Source: an uncultured Photobacterium sp. (GTDB lineage Bacteria; Pseudomonadota; Gammaproteobacteria; Enterobacterales; Vibrionaceae). Taken from it: a DNA stretch of 64,000 nt. The position numbers and the translations under genes were made by a program. The notes under the pieces are model-generated. The model was given only the letters and a program-made list of their open reading frames with translations, was not told the DNA's origin and searched no databases. This document shows, in pieces, positions 9,006 through 18,610 of this stretch. The stretch is taken from contig NZ_CANMZV010000019.1 in assembly GCF_947502415.1 (NCBI RefSeq), forward strand, positions 26,846 to 90,845. The letters run 5' to 3'. The first letter of the stretch is position 1. Each line of letters begins with the position of its first letter.

Positions 9006-11093
9006 ATGGCAGATTTATCTAAATACAGAAACATTGGTATTTTCGCGCACGTTGATGCGGGTAAAACCACTACTACCGAGCGTATCCTTAAGCTAACTGG
9101 TAAAATCCACAAGATCGGTGATACTCACGACGGCTCAACTACTACTGACTTCATGGATCAGGAAGCAGAGCGCGGTATTACTATCCAGTCAGCAGCTGTA
9201 AGCTGTTTCTGGAATGATCACCGTCTAAACGTTATCGATACTCCTGGACACGTTGACTTCACAGTAGAAGTTTACCGTTCTCTTAAAGTACTTGATGGCG
9301 GTATCGGTGTATTCTGTGGTTCTGGTGGTGTTGAACCTCAGTCAGAAACTAACTGGCGTTATGCGAACGAATCAGAAGTTGCTCGTCTGATCTTCGTTAA
9401 CAAACTAGACCGTATGGGTGCAGACTTCTATAACGTTGTTGACCAGGTTAAGAGCGTTCTAGGTGCAACTCCTCTAGTTATGACTCTACCAATCGGTCGT
9501 GAAGACGATTTCGTTGGTGTTGTTGACGTACTAACCCGCCAAGCTTACGTTTGGGATGAGTCTGGTCAGCCAGAAAACTACGAAATCAAAGAAATCCCAG
9601 CGGATATGGTTGATGACGTAGAAGCTTACCGCGAAGAGCTAATCGAAACTGCTGTAGAGCAAGACGATGACCTAATGGAAGCTTACATGGAAGGTGAAGA
9701 GCCTTCTATTGAAGACATCAAGCGTTGTATCCGTAAGGGTACTCGTGATATCGCATTCTTCCCAACTTACTGTGGTTCTGCATACAAAAACAAAGGAATG
9801 CAGCTAATCCTGGACGCAGTTGTAGATTACCTACCTGCTCCAACAGAAGTTGATCCACAGCCGCTAACCGATCCAGAAACTGGTGAGCCAACTGGTGAAG
9901 TTGCACTAGTTGACGAAAAAGAGCCACTACGTGCTCTTGCGTTCAAAATCATGGACGACCGTTTCGGTGCCCTAACTTTCATCCGTATCTACTCAGGTGT
10001 GATGAAGAAAGGCGACACAATCCTTAACAGCGCAACTGGTAAGACTGAGCGTATCGGCCGTATGGTTGAGATGCAGGCAGATGATCGTAACGAACTTACT
10101 AGCGCACAAGCTGGTGACATCATCGCTGTTGTAGGTATGAAGAACGTTCAGACTGGTCACACTCTATGTGATGTTAAGCACGAATGTACTCTTGAACCAA
10201 TGATCTTCCCAACTCCAGTAATCTCAATCGCTGTTGCTCCTAAGGACAAAGGCGGTTCTGAGAAGATGGGTATCGCGATCGGTAAAATGGTTGCAGAAGA
10301 TCCATCATTCCAGGTTGAGACTGACGAAGATTCAGGCGAAACTATCCTTAAAGGTATGGGTGAACTTCACCTAGACATCAAAGTTGACATCCTTAAGCGT
10401 ACTTACGGTGTTGACCTAGTTGTTGGTCAGCCACAGGTTGCTTACCGTGAAACTATCACTCAAGAAATTGAAGATAGCTACACGCACAAGAAACAGTCTG
10501 GTGGTTCTGGTCAGTTCGGTAAGATCGACTACCGCATCAAGCCAGGTGAGCCAAACTCAGGCTTCACGTTCAGCTCTGTTGTTGTTGGTGGTAACGTACC
10601 TAAAGAATTCTGGCCTGCAATCGAAAAAGGTTTCGCAGGTATGATGGACAACGGTGTTCTAGCTGGCTTCCCAGTACTAGACGTTGAAGTTGAGCTGTTC
10701 GACGGTGGCTTCCACGCAGTCGATTCATCTGCAGTAGCATTCGAAATCGCAGCGAAAGGTGCATTCCGTCAGTCTATGCCTAAAGCGGGTGCACAGCTTC
10801 TTGAGCCAATCATGCACGTTGACGTGTTCACTCCAGAAGACCACGTTGGTGACGTAATCGGTGACCTTAACCGTCGTCGCGGCATGATCAAAGACCAGAT
10901 GGCTGGCGCTACTGGCGTACGTATCAAGGGTGATGTACCTCTATCAGAAATGTTCGGTTACATCGGTACTCTACGTACTATGACTTCTGGTCGTGGTCAG
11001 TTCTCTATGGAGTTCTCACACTACGCACCATGTCCTGCAAACGTTGCTGAAGAAGTAATCGCTGAGCAGAAAGAGAAAAACGCTAAGAAGTAA
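9006..11093 (+). CDS. fusA2: Elongation factor G paralogue (EF-G 2)
   Basis: 695 residues, full EF-G length. GTPase motifs are intact: P-loop AHVDAGKT at 14-21, switch II DTPGH at 78-82 and NKLD at 132-135. Domains II-V follow, ending in a lysine-rich tail. EF-G drives ribosomal translocation and, with RRF, ribosome recycling. The gene is not in the str operon: no rpsL, rpsG or tufA is beside it. Vibrionaceae carry two EF-G genes and this matches the stand-alone copy. Codon choice is strongly biased (many CTA leucines, GGT and CGT), unlike its neighbours, which points to high expression. Whether it is the main or the specialised copy cannot be told from here. Confidence 0.9.
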   Translation: MADLSKYRNIGIFAHVDAGKTTTTERILKLTGKIHKIGDTHDGSTTTDFMDQEAERGITIQSAAVSCFWNDHRLNVIDTPGHVDFTVEVYRSLKVLDGGIGVFCGSGGVEPQSETNWRYANESEVARLIFVNKLDRMGADFYNVVDQVKSVLGATPLVMTLPIGREDDFVGVVDVLTRQAYVWDESGQPENYEIKEIPADMVDDVEAYREELIETAVEQDDDLMEAYMEGEEPSIEDIKRCIRKGTRDIAFFPTYCGSAYKNKGMQLILDAVVDYLPAPTEVDPQPLTDPETGEPTGEVALVDEKEPLRALAFKIMDDRFGALTFIRIYSGVMKKGDTILNSATGKTERIGRMVEMQADDRNELTSAQAGDIIAVVGMKNVQTGHTLCDVKHECTLEPMIFPTPVISIAVAPKDKGGSEKMGIAIGKMVAEDPSFQVETDEDSGETILKGMGELHLDIKVDILKRTYGVDLVVGQPQVAYRETITQEIEDSYTHKKQSGGSGQFGKIDYRIKPGEPNSGFTFSSVVVGGNVPKEFWPAIEKGFAGMMDNGVLAGFPVLDVEVELFDGGFHAVDSSAVAFEIAAKGAFRQSMPKAGAQLLEPIMHVDVFTPEDHVGDVIGDLNRRRGMIKDQMAGATGVRIKGDVPLSEMFGYIGTLRTMTSGRGQFSMEFSHYAPCPANVAEEVIAEQKEKNAKK

Positions 11094-11116
11094 TTTTTAA
11101 TTACTTTAAGTGTTAA

Positions 11117-11148
11117 AAAACCCGGTTGCTTCGGCAACCGGGTTTTCT
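11117..11148 (+). terminator. Terminator of fusA2
   Basis: Stem AACCCGGTTGC with its complement GCAACCGGGTT around a TTCG tetraloop, then TTCTTTT. Strong intrinsic terminator 24 bases past the stop. It also separates the convergent Ap4A phosphorylase gene. Confidence 0.9.
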
Positions 11149-11180
11149 TTTATCTGAACAGTTCAAATCTAATACTTCGG

Positions 11181-12053
11181 TTAACGGCTTCCCTCTAGCC
11201 TGTAGATTACACTGCATTCAGATAAATAGCGCATAATGCCGTAACGCTGTAACCACTTCAGCTGCTTCGCCTCCCTCACCAAGAACCGTCCAGTGTAATT
11301 CAAAGCATTAGCAAAGATCCCCTCGATATTATTTGTCGATCGAGGCAACACCAGCATCCATCTAGCTGTCAGCAGAATGTTATAAGGCAAGCATTCATCA
11401 TCTTCGTTTAACGAAAGCAGCTCTAACGCAGTCAAATAACGCTGATACAACCTTTCGGCATCCAGCTCATCATGGAGAAAAAGGCAATGCCTGAAAGGTA
11501 ACCCACCGGTACAAATTACCGATTCCAACGGGATATCAGCCCGAACAACCTGCATATGGCGGTGTGGCTGGCTCGCACCGGCAACAGGACCACTGTTATA
11601 TAAACCGAGAACATCAGAGCGGGTAAAGCCTAACAACCAGGCTTCAAAATCATCCAATGTTAAAGGGGCAGACTGTGCAACAAACTCTTTGGAACAAATT
11701 AATAGGTGTGGAGAGAGAACCGGAAACTTATTAAGCAGGCAGATATGGTGATATCCGGCCTCCCCGACATACATTGAGGGTTCATAAGGTAAAAAGGGGT
11801 TAGCCTGCTGATTTTTCGCTATGGGCTTTTTCCTTGCGTTACGTGTAACAACATAACCGAGATAGTTGATTCCATGTTCCTGAATAACCTCGGCTTCTGT
11901 GGTGATCGGCATCAATTGGCCGTCAATCAGAGCCTTTTCTGATACTCGTTCAGCATCATCCCAAAACATACCCCGCCCCCTAACAATCCCTAATAGCGAT
12001 ACATCAGTCCTATCACCAAACAAGGTATCGCTATTTATACCCGCTGACACCAT
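11181..12053 (-). CDS. ATP adenylyltransferase (Ap4A phosphorylase)
   Basis: 290 residues. The diagnostic segment NSGPVAGASQPHRHMQ (153-168) contains the HxHxQ catalytic triad region of the HIT-like Apa1/Apa2 family, with the nucleophilic histidine at about 166. A second typical segment is YHHICLLNKFPVLSPHLLI (101-119). The family splits diadenosine tetraphosphate with phosphate into ATP and ADP, removing an alarmone-like dinucleotide. Length matches bacterial and yeast enzymes. It is monocistronic and convergent with fusA2, with no evident operon partner. Confidence 0.88.
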   Translation of the reverse strand: MVSAGINSDTLFGDRTDVSLLGIVRGRGMFWDDAERVSEKALIDGQLMPITTEAEVIQEHGINYLGYVVTRNARKKPIAKNQQANPFLPYEPSMYVGEAGYHHICLLNKFPVLSPHLLICSKEFVAQSAPLTLDDFEAWLLGFTRSDVLGLYNSGPVAGASQPHRHMQVVRADIPLESVICTGGLPFRHCLFLHDELDAERLYQRYLTALELLSLNEDDECLPYNILLTARWMLVLPRSTNNIEGIFANALNYTGRFLVREAKQLKWLQRYGIMRYLSECSVIYRLEGSR

Positions 12054-12344
12054 CAGACTATCTTAAACAGCTGATATTTCAACCATCTGTATTATTAAGT
12101 TTACACTTAAGGCTTAATTATGACAGTGTACAAAAAGCATCGCCTATAGCCGCATCAAGGTAAAATTTGTATCATCAACACATTGATTGAAACAGGCAGT
12201 TATCCCACCCTATTCCCTTTCTGTACTCCAGACGGGATACTGCGAAAGCCTTGGTTCGGTCATTAAAAGGCTTTTAAAATCAGTACATTATTGTTCGGTC
12301 AAACTTTATTGTGCGCTTCAGTTTCAACAATTTCTCTAAATGAA
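12054..12344. other. Intergenic region upstream of the Ap4A phosphorylase
   Basis: About 290 bases. On the minus strand a TTGACC hexamer (12296-12301) is part of the 12-base word TTGACCGAACAA that recurs at 13985-13996. It may be a -35 element for the phosphorylase. No reading frame is convincing. Confidence 0.4.
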
Positions 12345-12380
12345 AAAAGGCGTCTACCCACAGGGTAAACGCCTTCTTTT
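12345..12380 (-). terminator. Terminator of the aromatic amino-acid permease gene
   Basis: Arms AAGGCGTCTACCC and GGGTAAACGCCTT pair with one mismatch around ACA. On the minus strand it ends in TTTTTTC. It sits 21 bases past the permease stop. Confidence 0.85.
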
Positions 12381-12400
12381 CATGGCTTTATTCTACGAGT

Positions 12401-13576
12401 TTAAATCAACTCAGCAGCCAACAGGAAGCACCCGAACAGGAAGCTAAATCCCATCGCGATATGGCCACCACCGGCTCTATAAAGCACACCTGTAGCATCA
12501 ACTTCAAACGCAGAATCATCTTCACCGCGCAATTTGATTGTCATCGCCATCGGGATGAATACAGCCAAGAAGACCAGAATAATACCGGCATAACCCAGTA
12601 CAGATAAGAACTTATCCGCAGCAAGCAGCGCACCAGCCAGAGGCAGGATAAAAGTCAACACATAAGTCACCGCACGGTTTTGCTTGAAAGCATCAGTATT
12701 CTGATCAAACAGCGCCATCGCAACACCTAAGAAAGAAGTCAGCAGTGCCAAACCGGTGAATACCGACAGAACGACATTAATCATGCTGTGGTTTGCACCA
12801 AGCGCTGCAATCAGCTCAGAGACATTGGCGAACGATACCATCTGTTCAGCAGGCAGGTTACCCATAGCAGCATACAGCCAGAACAGATAACAAACTAAAG
12901 GAATACAAGAGCCGCCGATAATCATGTTACGCAGCTGCTGATGAGTCGCATCTTTGTTGTAAGTAACCAAAGAAGGAATAACAACGACAAACCCGAAACT
13001 GGTAAACAGCACCGAACTTGTTTTAATCAGCTCAATCCTACTGTCGCTGGAAGCTTCCATCAAGTTGTCGATCGAAATAGTCGGTACCAGTGACATCAGT
13101 GTCAGCGCCAACATAACGACCATTATCGCGAACAGAAGACGGTTGAGCTTGTCTATCACTGACGTACCAGCCGCCACGACACCACCTGCAATTAAGGTAA
13201 AGGCAATCTGGCACTGCATCATAGTCAGTTCAATACTCAACCCACCCAGCATTTTTTTAACCAGATCACCAGCGCCGATGATGTAAGCCATCAACAGACA
13301 AACCAGCAATGCATACAAAAGGCCGTTTGTGACTACTTGACCACCTTTACCCAACGTCTTGCGGGCAATCGTATTCATGCCTAGTCCACCACCTACTTTG
13401 ATACTGGCTTCAAGCAGCAATAACGCCGCATAAGTTGTACCCAGCCAGATGAAGAGCATCATTAAAGTGCCCCATAGCAAGCCGAATTGTGCCAATACCA
13501 TAGGGATAGCCAGCATCCCCGCACCTAACGCTGTACCAGCAACGATCAGCGCACTACCTAATAGCTTCAAATTCAC
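12401..13576 (-). CDS. tyrP: Aromatic amino-acid permease, TyrP/Mtr type
   Basis: 391 residues from a GTG start at 13574-13576; an upstream ATG at 13639 would add 21 residues but homologues begin at the LKLLGSALIVAGTALGAGML segment, and AGAGATAATT sits before the GTG. About 11 hydrophobic helices. The first helix GSALIVAGTALGAGMLAIP and the TSFGFVVVIPSLVTYN segment are signatures of the hydroxy/aromatic amino acid permease family (TyrP, Mtr, TnaB). It should import tyrosine, or possibly tryptophan, by proton symport at the inner membrane. Substrate choice within the family is not resolved by eye. I looked for a TyrR box upstream and did not find a clear one. Confidence 0.82.
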   Translation of the reverse strand: MNLKLLGSALIVAGTALGAGMLAIPMVLAQFGLLWGTLMMLFIWLGTTYAALLLLEASIKVGGGLGMNTIARKTLGKGGQVVTNGLLYALLVCLLMAYIIGAGDLVKKMLGGLSIELTMMQCQIAFTLIAGGVVAAGTSVIDKLNRLLFAIMVVMLALTLMSLVPTISIDNLMEASSDSRIELIKTSSVLFTSFGFVVVIPSLVTYNKDATHQQLRNMIIGGSCIPLVCYLFWLYAAMGNLPAEQMVSFANVSELIAALGANHSMINVVLSVFTGLALLTSFLGVAMALFDQNTDAFKQNRAVTYVLTFILPLAGALLAADKFLSVLGYAGIILVFLAVFIPMAMTIKLRGEDDSAFEVDATGVLYRAGGGHIAMGFSFLFGCFLLAAELI

Positions 13577-14209
13577 AACAATTATCTCTGAAAAATAGTT
13601 ATATCGCTCTGCCTGAGTAAATAATTCGGTCAGTCTCAAACAGATAAAAGGGGTTGTTTTAACGATCTATACTGTCGAACACTGTGGTCAGCAGCGAAAA
13701 ACCAGCCTGAATAAATTACAGGGATCGTTAGTCCAGTAAGGACGAAACAGGAAGATTAGCTAAAGTTGCTAAATCGAAAATCGGCAAAGAAGCCAAAATA
13801 CGGGAAGGTAAAGGCAGAAGAGTGAGCTGAATGTTGTTGAGATTGATCGGCTGAGCATCGCATACGCGATAAGCCCTTCGTGGCTGTATCTGGCAGCCCT
13901 GCTGTATGATGTTTCATTTATCGTACTCCAAAAAACGATATGTCCCTGCATAATAGGATTATGCATCCGATAATTATGCTTTTTTTGTTCGGTCAATTAG
14001 CAACTTAAAGTTATGAGTAACAAATCACAACAACCATAAATGAAATCTTTTATTCCATCAATGATCACCAGAGACGTTTCATAACCTTTGCTGCAAAATT
14101 AGTCTGTTCTCCTTCAAATTGAGCCTCAAACAAGATAGATACTCACCTTAACCAATTACTATTAGCAATCACTGCACTCATTAAAGTATACATAGTTATA
14201 CTTCCGCAA
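13577..14209. other. Long intergenic region upstream of the permease
   Basis: About 630 bases. A 75-codon frame on the minus strand (13769-13996) needs a TTG start and has no recognisable features, so I do not call it. The word TTGACCGAACAA (minus strand, 13985-13996) repeats one found at 12291-12302. It must contain the permease promoter; the length suggests a long leader or lost genes. Confidence 0.4.
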
Positions 14210-14671
14210 TTACTTAACACGCCCGGTATTAACTTTAAGTTCATTGACGCTTTCAAACATATCTGTCAATTTGCTTCCCAGCCATATTCCGACCAACATG
14301 CTGGCTACAAATACGACTACACTCGCATTACCACCCGCTAATAACGTCACCGCAGGCCCGGGACAGATACCAGCAGTGCCCCAACCAATTCCGAACAATA
14401 CAGAGCCGCTGATCAACCTGATATCAATCGCTTTATTGTTGCTCAACCGGAAATTAGTATCGCAAACCGGGTGAGCCATTTTACGAATAATGAAGAAATA
14501 CACGGGCATAAAAACAGAAAGCGCTCCCCCCATTACAAAGGCCAGACTCGGCTCCCAATTGCCTGCAAAATCTAAAAAACCAATAACTTTATCTGGGTTA
14601 ACCATACCGGACATCATCATGCCAAAACCAAACAGCAAACCGGCTAACAGAGCGACAAATCGAGCAAACAT
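14210..14671 (-). CDS. YeeE/YedE-type transporter subunit, DUF6691-like
   Basis: 153 residues with four or five hydrophobic helices. It starts MFARFVALLAGLLFGFGMMMSGM and has the family motifs NPDKVIGFLDF and GWGTAGICPGPA, the latter with the conserved cysteine that handles sulfur in YeeE-like channels. Paired half-size genes of this kind (PmpA/PmpB-like) are thought to move thiosulfate or other sulfur species across the inner membrane. It follows its partner by 11 bases in the same operon. Divergent from a persulfide-reductase-like gene, which supports a sulfur role. Confidence 0.85.
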   Translation of the reverse strand: MFARFVALLAGLLFGFGMMMSGMVNPDKVIGFLDFAGNWEPSLAFVMGGALSVFMPVYFFIIRKMAHPVCDTNFRLSNNKAIDIRLISGSVLFGIGWGTAGICPGPAVTLLAGGNASVVVFVASMLVGIWLGSKLTDMFESVNELKVNTGRVK

Positions 14672-14682
14672 TCTGACACCTC

Positions 14683-15099
14683 TTAACTATGAAGACGAAC
14701 AAAAACAGTGATGGCCGCCGTAGCCATAAATATGCAGGTTGCGACAATCGAACGCTTAGACAGACGCCCCACACCACAGATCCCATGACCGCTGGTACAA
14801 CCATTACCAAGCCTCGTTCCCAACCCCACCAGCAAACCAGCAATAATGAGCAGCAGTGTTGATGTTACCGGCAGCGTTTCCGGCAATTCAAAGCCAAGGA
14901 AAGGCGCCGATAAGCCTGCTAGGATCATGCCCAACACAAATAAAAGTCGCCATGAAAACTCGCCTTTTTGCGGCTTGAGCAAACCTGCAACAATGCCACT
15001 GATGCCAGCCACCCGACCGTTTACCATCAACAACAATACTGCAGATACACCTAGCAGCATTCCCCCCAATAACGCATCCATTGGAATCTGATCCATCAT
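14683..15099 (-). CDS. YeeE/YedE-type transporter subunit, first gene of the pair
   Basis: 138 residues from the ATG at 15097-15099, chosen because GAGGTGG lies just before it; an in-frame ATG at 15162 would add 21 residues that look non-native and would overlap operator-like repeats. Four helices are seen. The conserved segment GTRLGNGCTSGHGICGVGRLSKRS carries the cysteine pair expected for the sulfur path (GNGCTSGHGICG). Partner of the 14210-14671 gene; together they make one full YeeE-like channel. Confidence 0.85.
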   Translation of the reverse strand: MMDQIPMDALLGGMLLGVSAVLLLMVNGRVAGISGIVAGLLKPQKGEFSWRLLFVLGMILAGLSAPFLGFELPETLPVTSTLLLIIAGLLVGLGTRLGNGCTSGHGICGVGRLSKRSIVATCIFMATAAITVFVRLHS

Positions 15100-15125
15100 T
15101 ATCCACCTCACTAGCAAAGCAAAAC

Positions 15126-15202
15126 CTAATTTAGAGATTACTAAAACGCAAGATTCAGTCAACTCTAATTTAGGATTTTATTTATTAGACATGACTAAAT
15201 TA
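15126..15202. promoter_or_regulatory. Three copies of TAATTTAG between the divergent sulfur genes
   Basis: CTAATTTAG occurs at 15126-15134 and 15165-15173, and its complement CTAAATTA at 15195-15202. The second and third copies form an inverted pair. The placement between two divergent sulfur genes suits a shared operator, for example of an ArsR-type sulfide/persulfide sensor such as BigR or YgaV. No regulator gene is adjacent, so the protein is a guess. Confidence 0.5.
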
Positions 15203-15397
15203 AAGTTTTATAGTTTTCGATAGATTCGCTAGTGGCAAACCTACTCTAAATCACAAACATAGGTTTTGCCCTGCAGCTAACGTATTAAGTAAACTGGGAT
15301 TTCAATCAAAATATCAGTTCAGAAGCCCATGCTGATTTACCAGAAAGACTAAGCTCGGATTAGTCCTGTATTAATTTATGTATTTGTGGAGTTATCA

Positions 15398-17101
15398 ATG
15401 ACTAAAATAGTTATCGTCGGTGGTGTTGCAGGTGGTGCCTCTGCTGCTGCACGAGCTCGTCGTTTAAGTGAAGATGCTGAAATCATCATGTTTGAACGCG
15501 GTAGCTTCGTTTCATTTGCAAACTGCGGATTGCCTTACCACATTGGCGGCGACATCCAGGAGCGAAGTAAACTGCTCCTGCAAACACCAGAAAGCTTCCT
15601 TGCTCGCTTTAATGTCGACGTTCGTATCATGAGCGAAGTAGTAACCATCAACCGTGAAGATAAAACGGTAACAGTTCGCAGTATGCTAGACGGTTCAGAA
15701 TACACCGAAGACTATGATTTTCTGCTGATTAGCCCGGGAGCTGCGCCGGTTGTACCACCAATTCCTGGTGTTGATAACCCACTAACACACTCACTGCGTA
15801 ACATCCCGGATATGGATACAATTATCCAGACCATCGAGATGAACAACGTCGAACACGCAACCGTAGTGGGCGGCGGATTCATCGGACTTGAAATGATGGA
15901 AGCCTTCCACCAGCGCGGCATTAAAACAACCCTACTTGAGCTTGCAGATCAGGTCATGACGCCGGTAGATAAAGAAATGGCCGGATTTGCTCATGCCGAA
16001 ATCCGTAACCACGGTGTTGATCTACGTTTGGGCACAGCGCTTTCTGCAGTGGAATATGTTCCTGAAGCTCATATCGCCAGTGAAGACTCAGGAGAAGATG
16101 CCACTCACCAGCATATCCATGGTCATCTGGACCTAACTCTGAGCAATGGTGATACATTAAAAACTGACATCCTAATCATGGCAGTCGGCGTGCGTCCTGA
16201 AATCAGGCTGGCGGTAGAAGCCGGACTGAAAATCGGCGAACTTGGCGGTATCTGGACTAACCCAAGTATGCAGACCAGCGATCCTGCTATCTATGCCGTT
16301 GGAGATGCCATTGAAGAAGCCGACTTCGTAACAGATAACGCAACTCTAGTTCCACTGGCTGGCCCTGCAAACCGTCAGGGACGTATGGCAGCAGATAATA
16401 TGCTTGGCCGCAACGAAAGCTATCAGGGTACTCAGGGAACGGCTATCTGTAAGATATTCGATTTAGCTGTTGCTTCAACCGGTAAGAATGAAAAACAACT
16501 AAAGCGTGAAGGCATTACCTTTGAGAAGGTTTATGTCCATACCGCCAGCCATGCCAGCTACTACCCTGGTGCAGAAATTGTGTCATTCAAAATGCTGTTT
16601 GCCCCACAATCCGGAAAAATTCTGGGTGCGCAAGCCGTAGGTAAAGACGGTGTCGATAAGCGTATTGATGTTATGGCCGTGGCACAACGTGCTGGTATGA
16701 CAGTTGAACAATTGCAGCATCTGGAACTAACTTATGCACCACCTTACGGCAGTGCTAAAGATGTGATTAACCAAGCCGCTTTTGTTGCCAGCAACATCAT
16801 GAAGGGTGACGCAACAGCAATTCATTTTGATGAAATCGATAACCTGTCAGAGGATCAAATTCTGCTGGATGTCCGTAATCCTAGCGAGCTGGAAAATATG
16901 GGTTACATTGAAGGCAACATCAACATTCCAGTGGATCAACTACGTAACCGTATGAATGAGCTACCTAAAGACAAAGAGATCATCATCTACTGCGCCGTTG
17001 GTTTACGCGGTAACGTCGCTTACCGTCAGCTGGTCAATAATGGCTACAAAGCCCGCAACCTGATTGGCGGTTTCCGTACTTATAAGTTTGCACAAGCATA
17101 A
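15398..17101 (+). CDS. CoA-disulfide/persulfide reductase with C-terminal rhodanese domain
   Basis: 567 residues from ATG 15398 (GTGGAG lies 7 bases before it; a GTG four codons upstream is less likely). The N-terminal FAD site is VIVGGVAGGASAAARARR (5-22). The redox cysteine is C43 in FANCGLPY, as in CoA-disulfide reductases and NADH-dependent persulfide reductase (Npsr). A second Rossmann motif, VVGGGFIGLEMME, binds NAD(P)H. The last 100 residues form a rhodanese domain with active-site cysteine near 532 (IYCAVGLRGN). The likely role is reducing CoA- or protein persulfides during sulfur-compound use. A histidine-rich insert (near residues 225-232) is unusual. It is divergent from the YeeE-like pair. 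Confidence 0.88.
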   Translation: MTKIVIVGGVAGGASAAARARRLSEDAEIIMFERGSFVSFANCGLPYHIGGDIQERSKLLLQTPESFLARFNVDVRIMSEVVTINREDKTVTVRSMLDGSEYTEDYDFLLISPGAAPVVPPIPGVDNPLTHSLRNIPDMDTIIQTIEMNNVEHATVVGGGFIGLEMMEAFHQRGIKTTLLELADQVMTPVDKEMAGFAHAEIRNHGVDLRLGTALSAVEYVPEAHIASEDSGEDATHQHIHGHLDLTLSNGDTLKTDILIMAVGVRPEIRLAVEAGLKIGELGGIWTNPSMQTSDPAIYAVGDAIEEADFVTDNATLVPLAGPANRQGRMAADNMLGRNESYQGTQGTAICKIFDLAVASTGKNEKQLKREGITFEKVYVHTASHASYYPGAEIVSFKMLFAPQSGKILGAQAVGKDGVDKRIDVMAVAQRAGMTVEQLQHLELTYAPPYGSAKDVINQAAFVASNIMKGDATAIHFDEIDNLSEDQILLDVRNPSELENMGYIEGNINIPVDQLRNRMNELPKDKEIIIYCAVGLRGNVAYRQLVNNGYKARNLIGGFRTYKFAQA

Positions 17102-17113
17102 GAACTTAATGAA

Positions 17114-17144
17114 AAAGCCACTGCCTACTCAGGCGGTGGCTTTA
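17114..17144 (+). terminator. Bidirectional terminator after the persulfide reductase
   Basis: Arms AAAGCCACTGCC and GGCGGTGGCTTT pair with one wobble around TACTCA. It lies between convergent genes and could stop transcription in both directions. Confidence 0.8.
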
Positions 17145-17167
17145 TATTTAGAAATTATAGAAAGATA

Positions 17168-18154
17168 CTAATAACGATAATTTGAATAAACAGAGTCATC
17201 TTTATCGTCACTGGACTCTTCATCTGATTCCGTGGCTTCATATGGGTCATATGATTCATCAGGATCAGTTACCGCGTATTCATCTGTCATTTCATCCGGA
17301 TCGGTAACTTCATAATCATCCGTCATTTCATCCGGATCAGTTACCTCACCATCATCATAAGAGTCTCCGAAATCTCCCGTATCTTGGTATGGATTCTCTG
17401 ACTCATCGTCCTCTATACCGTAATGGGCATTATAGAAATTCGGAGAATGCTGGTCTTTATACCATTTGTGCCAATATGGGTGTTTACCCTTTATTTTCTT
17501 CAGATCGATGACGAACAGACAGTCAAAGTAAATAGGTGTGTCGACACCGGCAAAATCATCAAGGTTCACCATTCCAGACAACCGAACAGTACCGATAAGG
17601 CCGTGGTATTTTCCTGTCGCTTTTATAATGCTATTTTTATCGCCAGAGGCTCCGGTGATATGAGTAATCTCCTCACCATCCGGAGTAGTCGTATCTTGTA
17701 GTACAGGCTGAACGGTTGTCAACCCACGTGTTACGATTTTCCCTCCAGGCAAGTTAAAAAATGTGGTGCCAATTAATTTAAGCCCCTCACCTTCTTCCAT
17801 TATTTCAGAAAGACAATCTGTCGCTGTACCAATTACTTTTCCGTCTTCAATATTTTTCAGATCAACATCAAAACAAGAAGCCATATCCGGTTGATCATCT
17901 CCCGTTACATCCGGCACTTCTTTCTCGTACATATTGCCTCTACCAACCAAATTAAGAGCTAATCGCCCAGCATCTTTAACTTCTGGATGGTATTTCCTGT
18001 AATGGTCTTTATCACGTTTATATTTCTTTATCCGGTCTTCATTACTTTCATCGGTTCTTTCATAAGAGGAGTATTCTCTTTCTGATGCTAAAGACAATCC
18101 TGAAAAGCCAATACATGCTGCTAAGAGTGATAACGCTACCTTGTTCATTTTCAT
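17168..18154 (-). CDS. Secreted protein of unknown function with acidic repeat tail
   Basis: 328 residues from ATG 18152-18154, chosen because GGAG lies 7 bases upstream; the frame extends further up but without a start site. It begins MKMNKVALSLLAACIGFSG, a clear signal peptide ending near LSLASE. The middle (about 90-250) is predicted to be beta-rich and not a domain I recognise. The tail has three near-perfect 12-residue repeats close to VTDPDEMTDDYE, followed by an Asp/Glu/Ser-rich end. Such tails often bind calcium or stay soluble at high salt, but no standard calcium motif is present. Monocistronic. Confidence 0.75.
   Translation of the reverse strand: MKMNKVALSLLAACIGFSGLSLASEREYSSYERTDESNEDRIKKYKRDKDHYRKYHPEVKDAGRLALNLVGRGNMYEKEVPDVTGDDQPDMASCFDVDLKNIEDGKVIGTATDCLSEIMEEGEGLKLIGTTFFNLPGGKIVTRGLTTVQPVLQDTTTPDGEEITHITGASGDKNSIIKATGKYHGLIGTVRLSGMVNLDDFAGVDTPIYFDCLFVIDLKKIKGKHPYWHKWYKDQHSPNFYNAHYGIEDDESENPYQDTGDFGDSYDDGEVTDPDEMTDDYEVTDPDEMTDEYAVTDPDESYDPYEATESDEESSDDKDDSVYSNYRY
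17226..17345 (-). repeat. 36-base tandem repeats encoding the acidic tail
   Basis: The word GGATC and its surroundings recur at 17262, 17298 and 17334, exactly 36 bases apart, and a 17-base word is identical at 17286 and 17322. Each unit encodes 12 residues. Copy number could vary by slippage without shifting the frame. Confidence 0.8.
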
Positions 18155-18516
18155 TACGATTCTCCACGAAACACTTGTGGCATCATTCAATTTCCGCCAA
18201 CTGAAATAAAACAATCTACCAAGTAATATTTCTAGCCATAGCTGCCAATCATAAACATAATTTAAATAAGGAATAAAAAACAGACTGCTCATTACAATAA
18301 ACAGGACTGACACCCTACTCTTATTAGTGAGTAATTATCAGTCAGGTATTAATTGTAGATGCAATCAGGAAGGTTATTAACAATTATCAGAATTCAGAAA
18401 TATTGAACATTCACTATTATTTTGAGCAACTTACGCAAAATAGTGTTTGCTTTCCCTAGAAATAATAGGTTACTGTTCTCAATGATAAGATTTATCACCT
18501 TAAGCATATGACTTAA
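18155..18516. other. Intergenic region upstream of the acidic-tail protein gene
   Basis: AT-rich. It should hold the promoter of the minus-strand secreted protein. An open frame continues upstream to 18313 but lacks a ribosome site. No other feature seen. Confidence 0.4.
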
Positions 18517-18545
18517 TTAAAAAAGGCTAAATTACTTCAGCCTTA
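18517..18545 (-). terminator. Candidate terminator of the DUF805 gene
   Basis: Arms AAGGCT (18523-18528) and AGCCTT (18539-18544); the minus strand continues TTTTTAATT after the stem. It lies 66 bases past the DUF805 stop. Confidence 0.6.
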
Positions 18546-18610
18546 ACTCTTATTGAAATGTTAACTCTTAACACCCATACGGAATAATACAAGTATGGAG
18601 GCTATGGTTA

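Noticed and set aside
11117..11148. Hairpin after fusA2 as a riboregulator
   Set aside because: It has a TTCG tetraloop and a T run, so it is a normal terminator.
13769..13996. A 75-codon minus-strand frame as a leader peptide
   Set aside because: TTG start without a ribosome site, and no run of aromatic codons.
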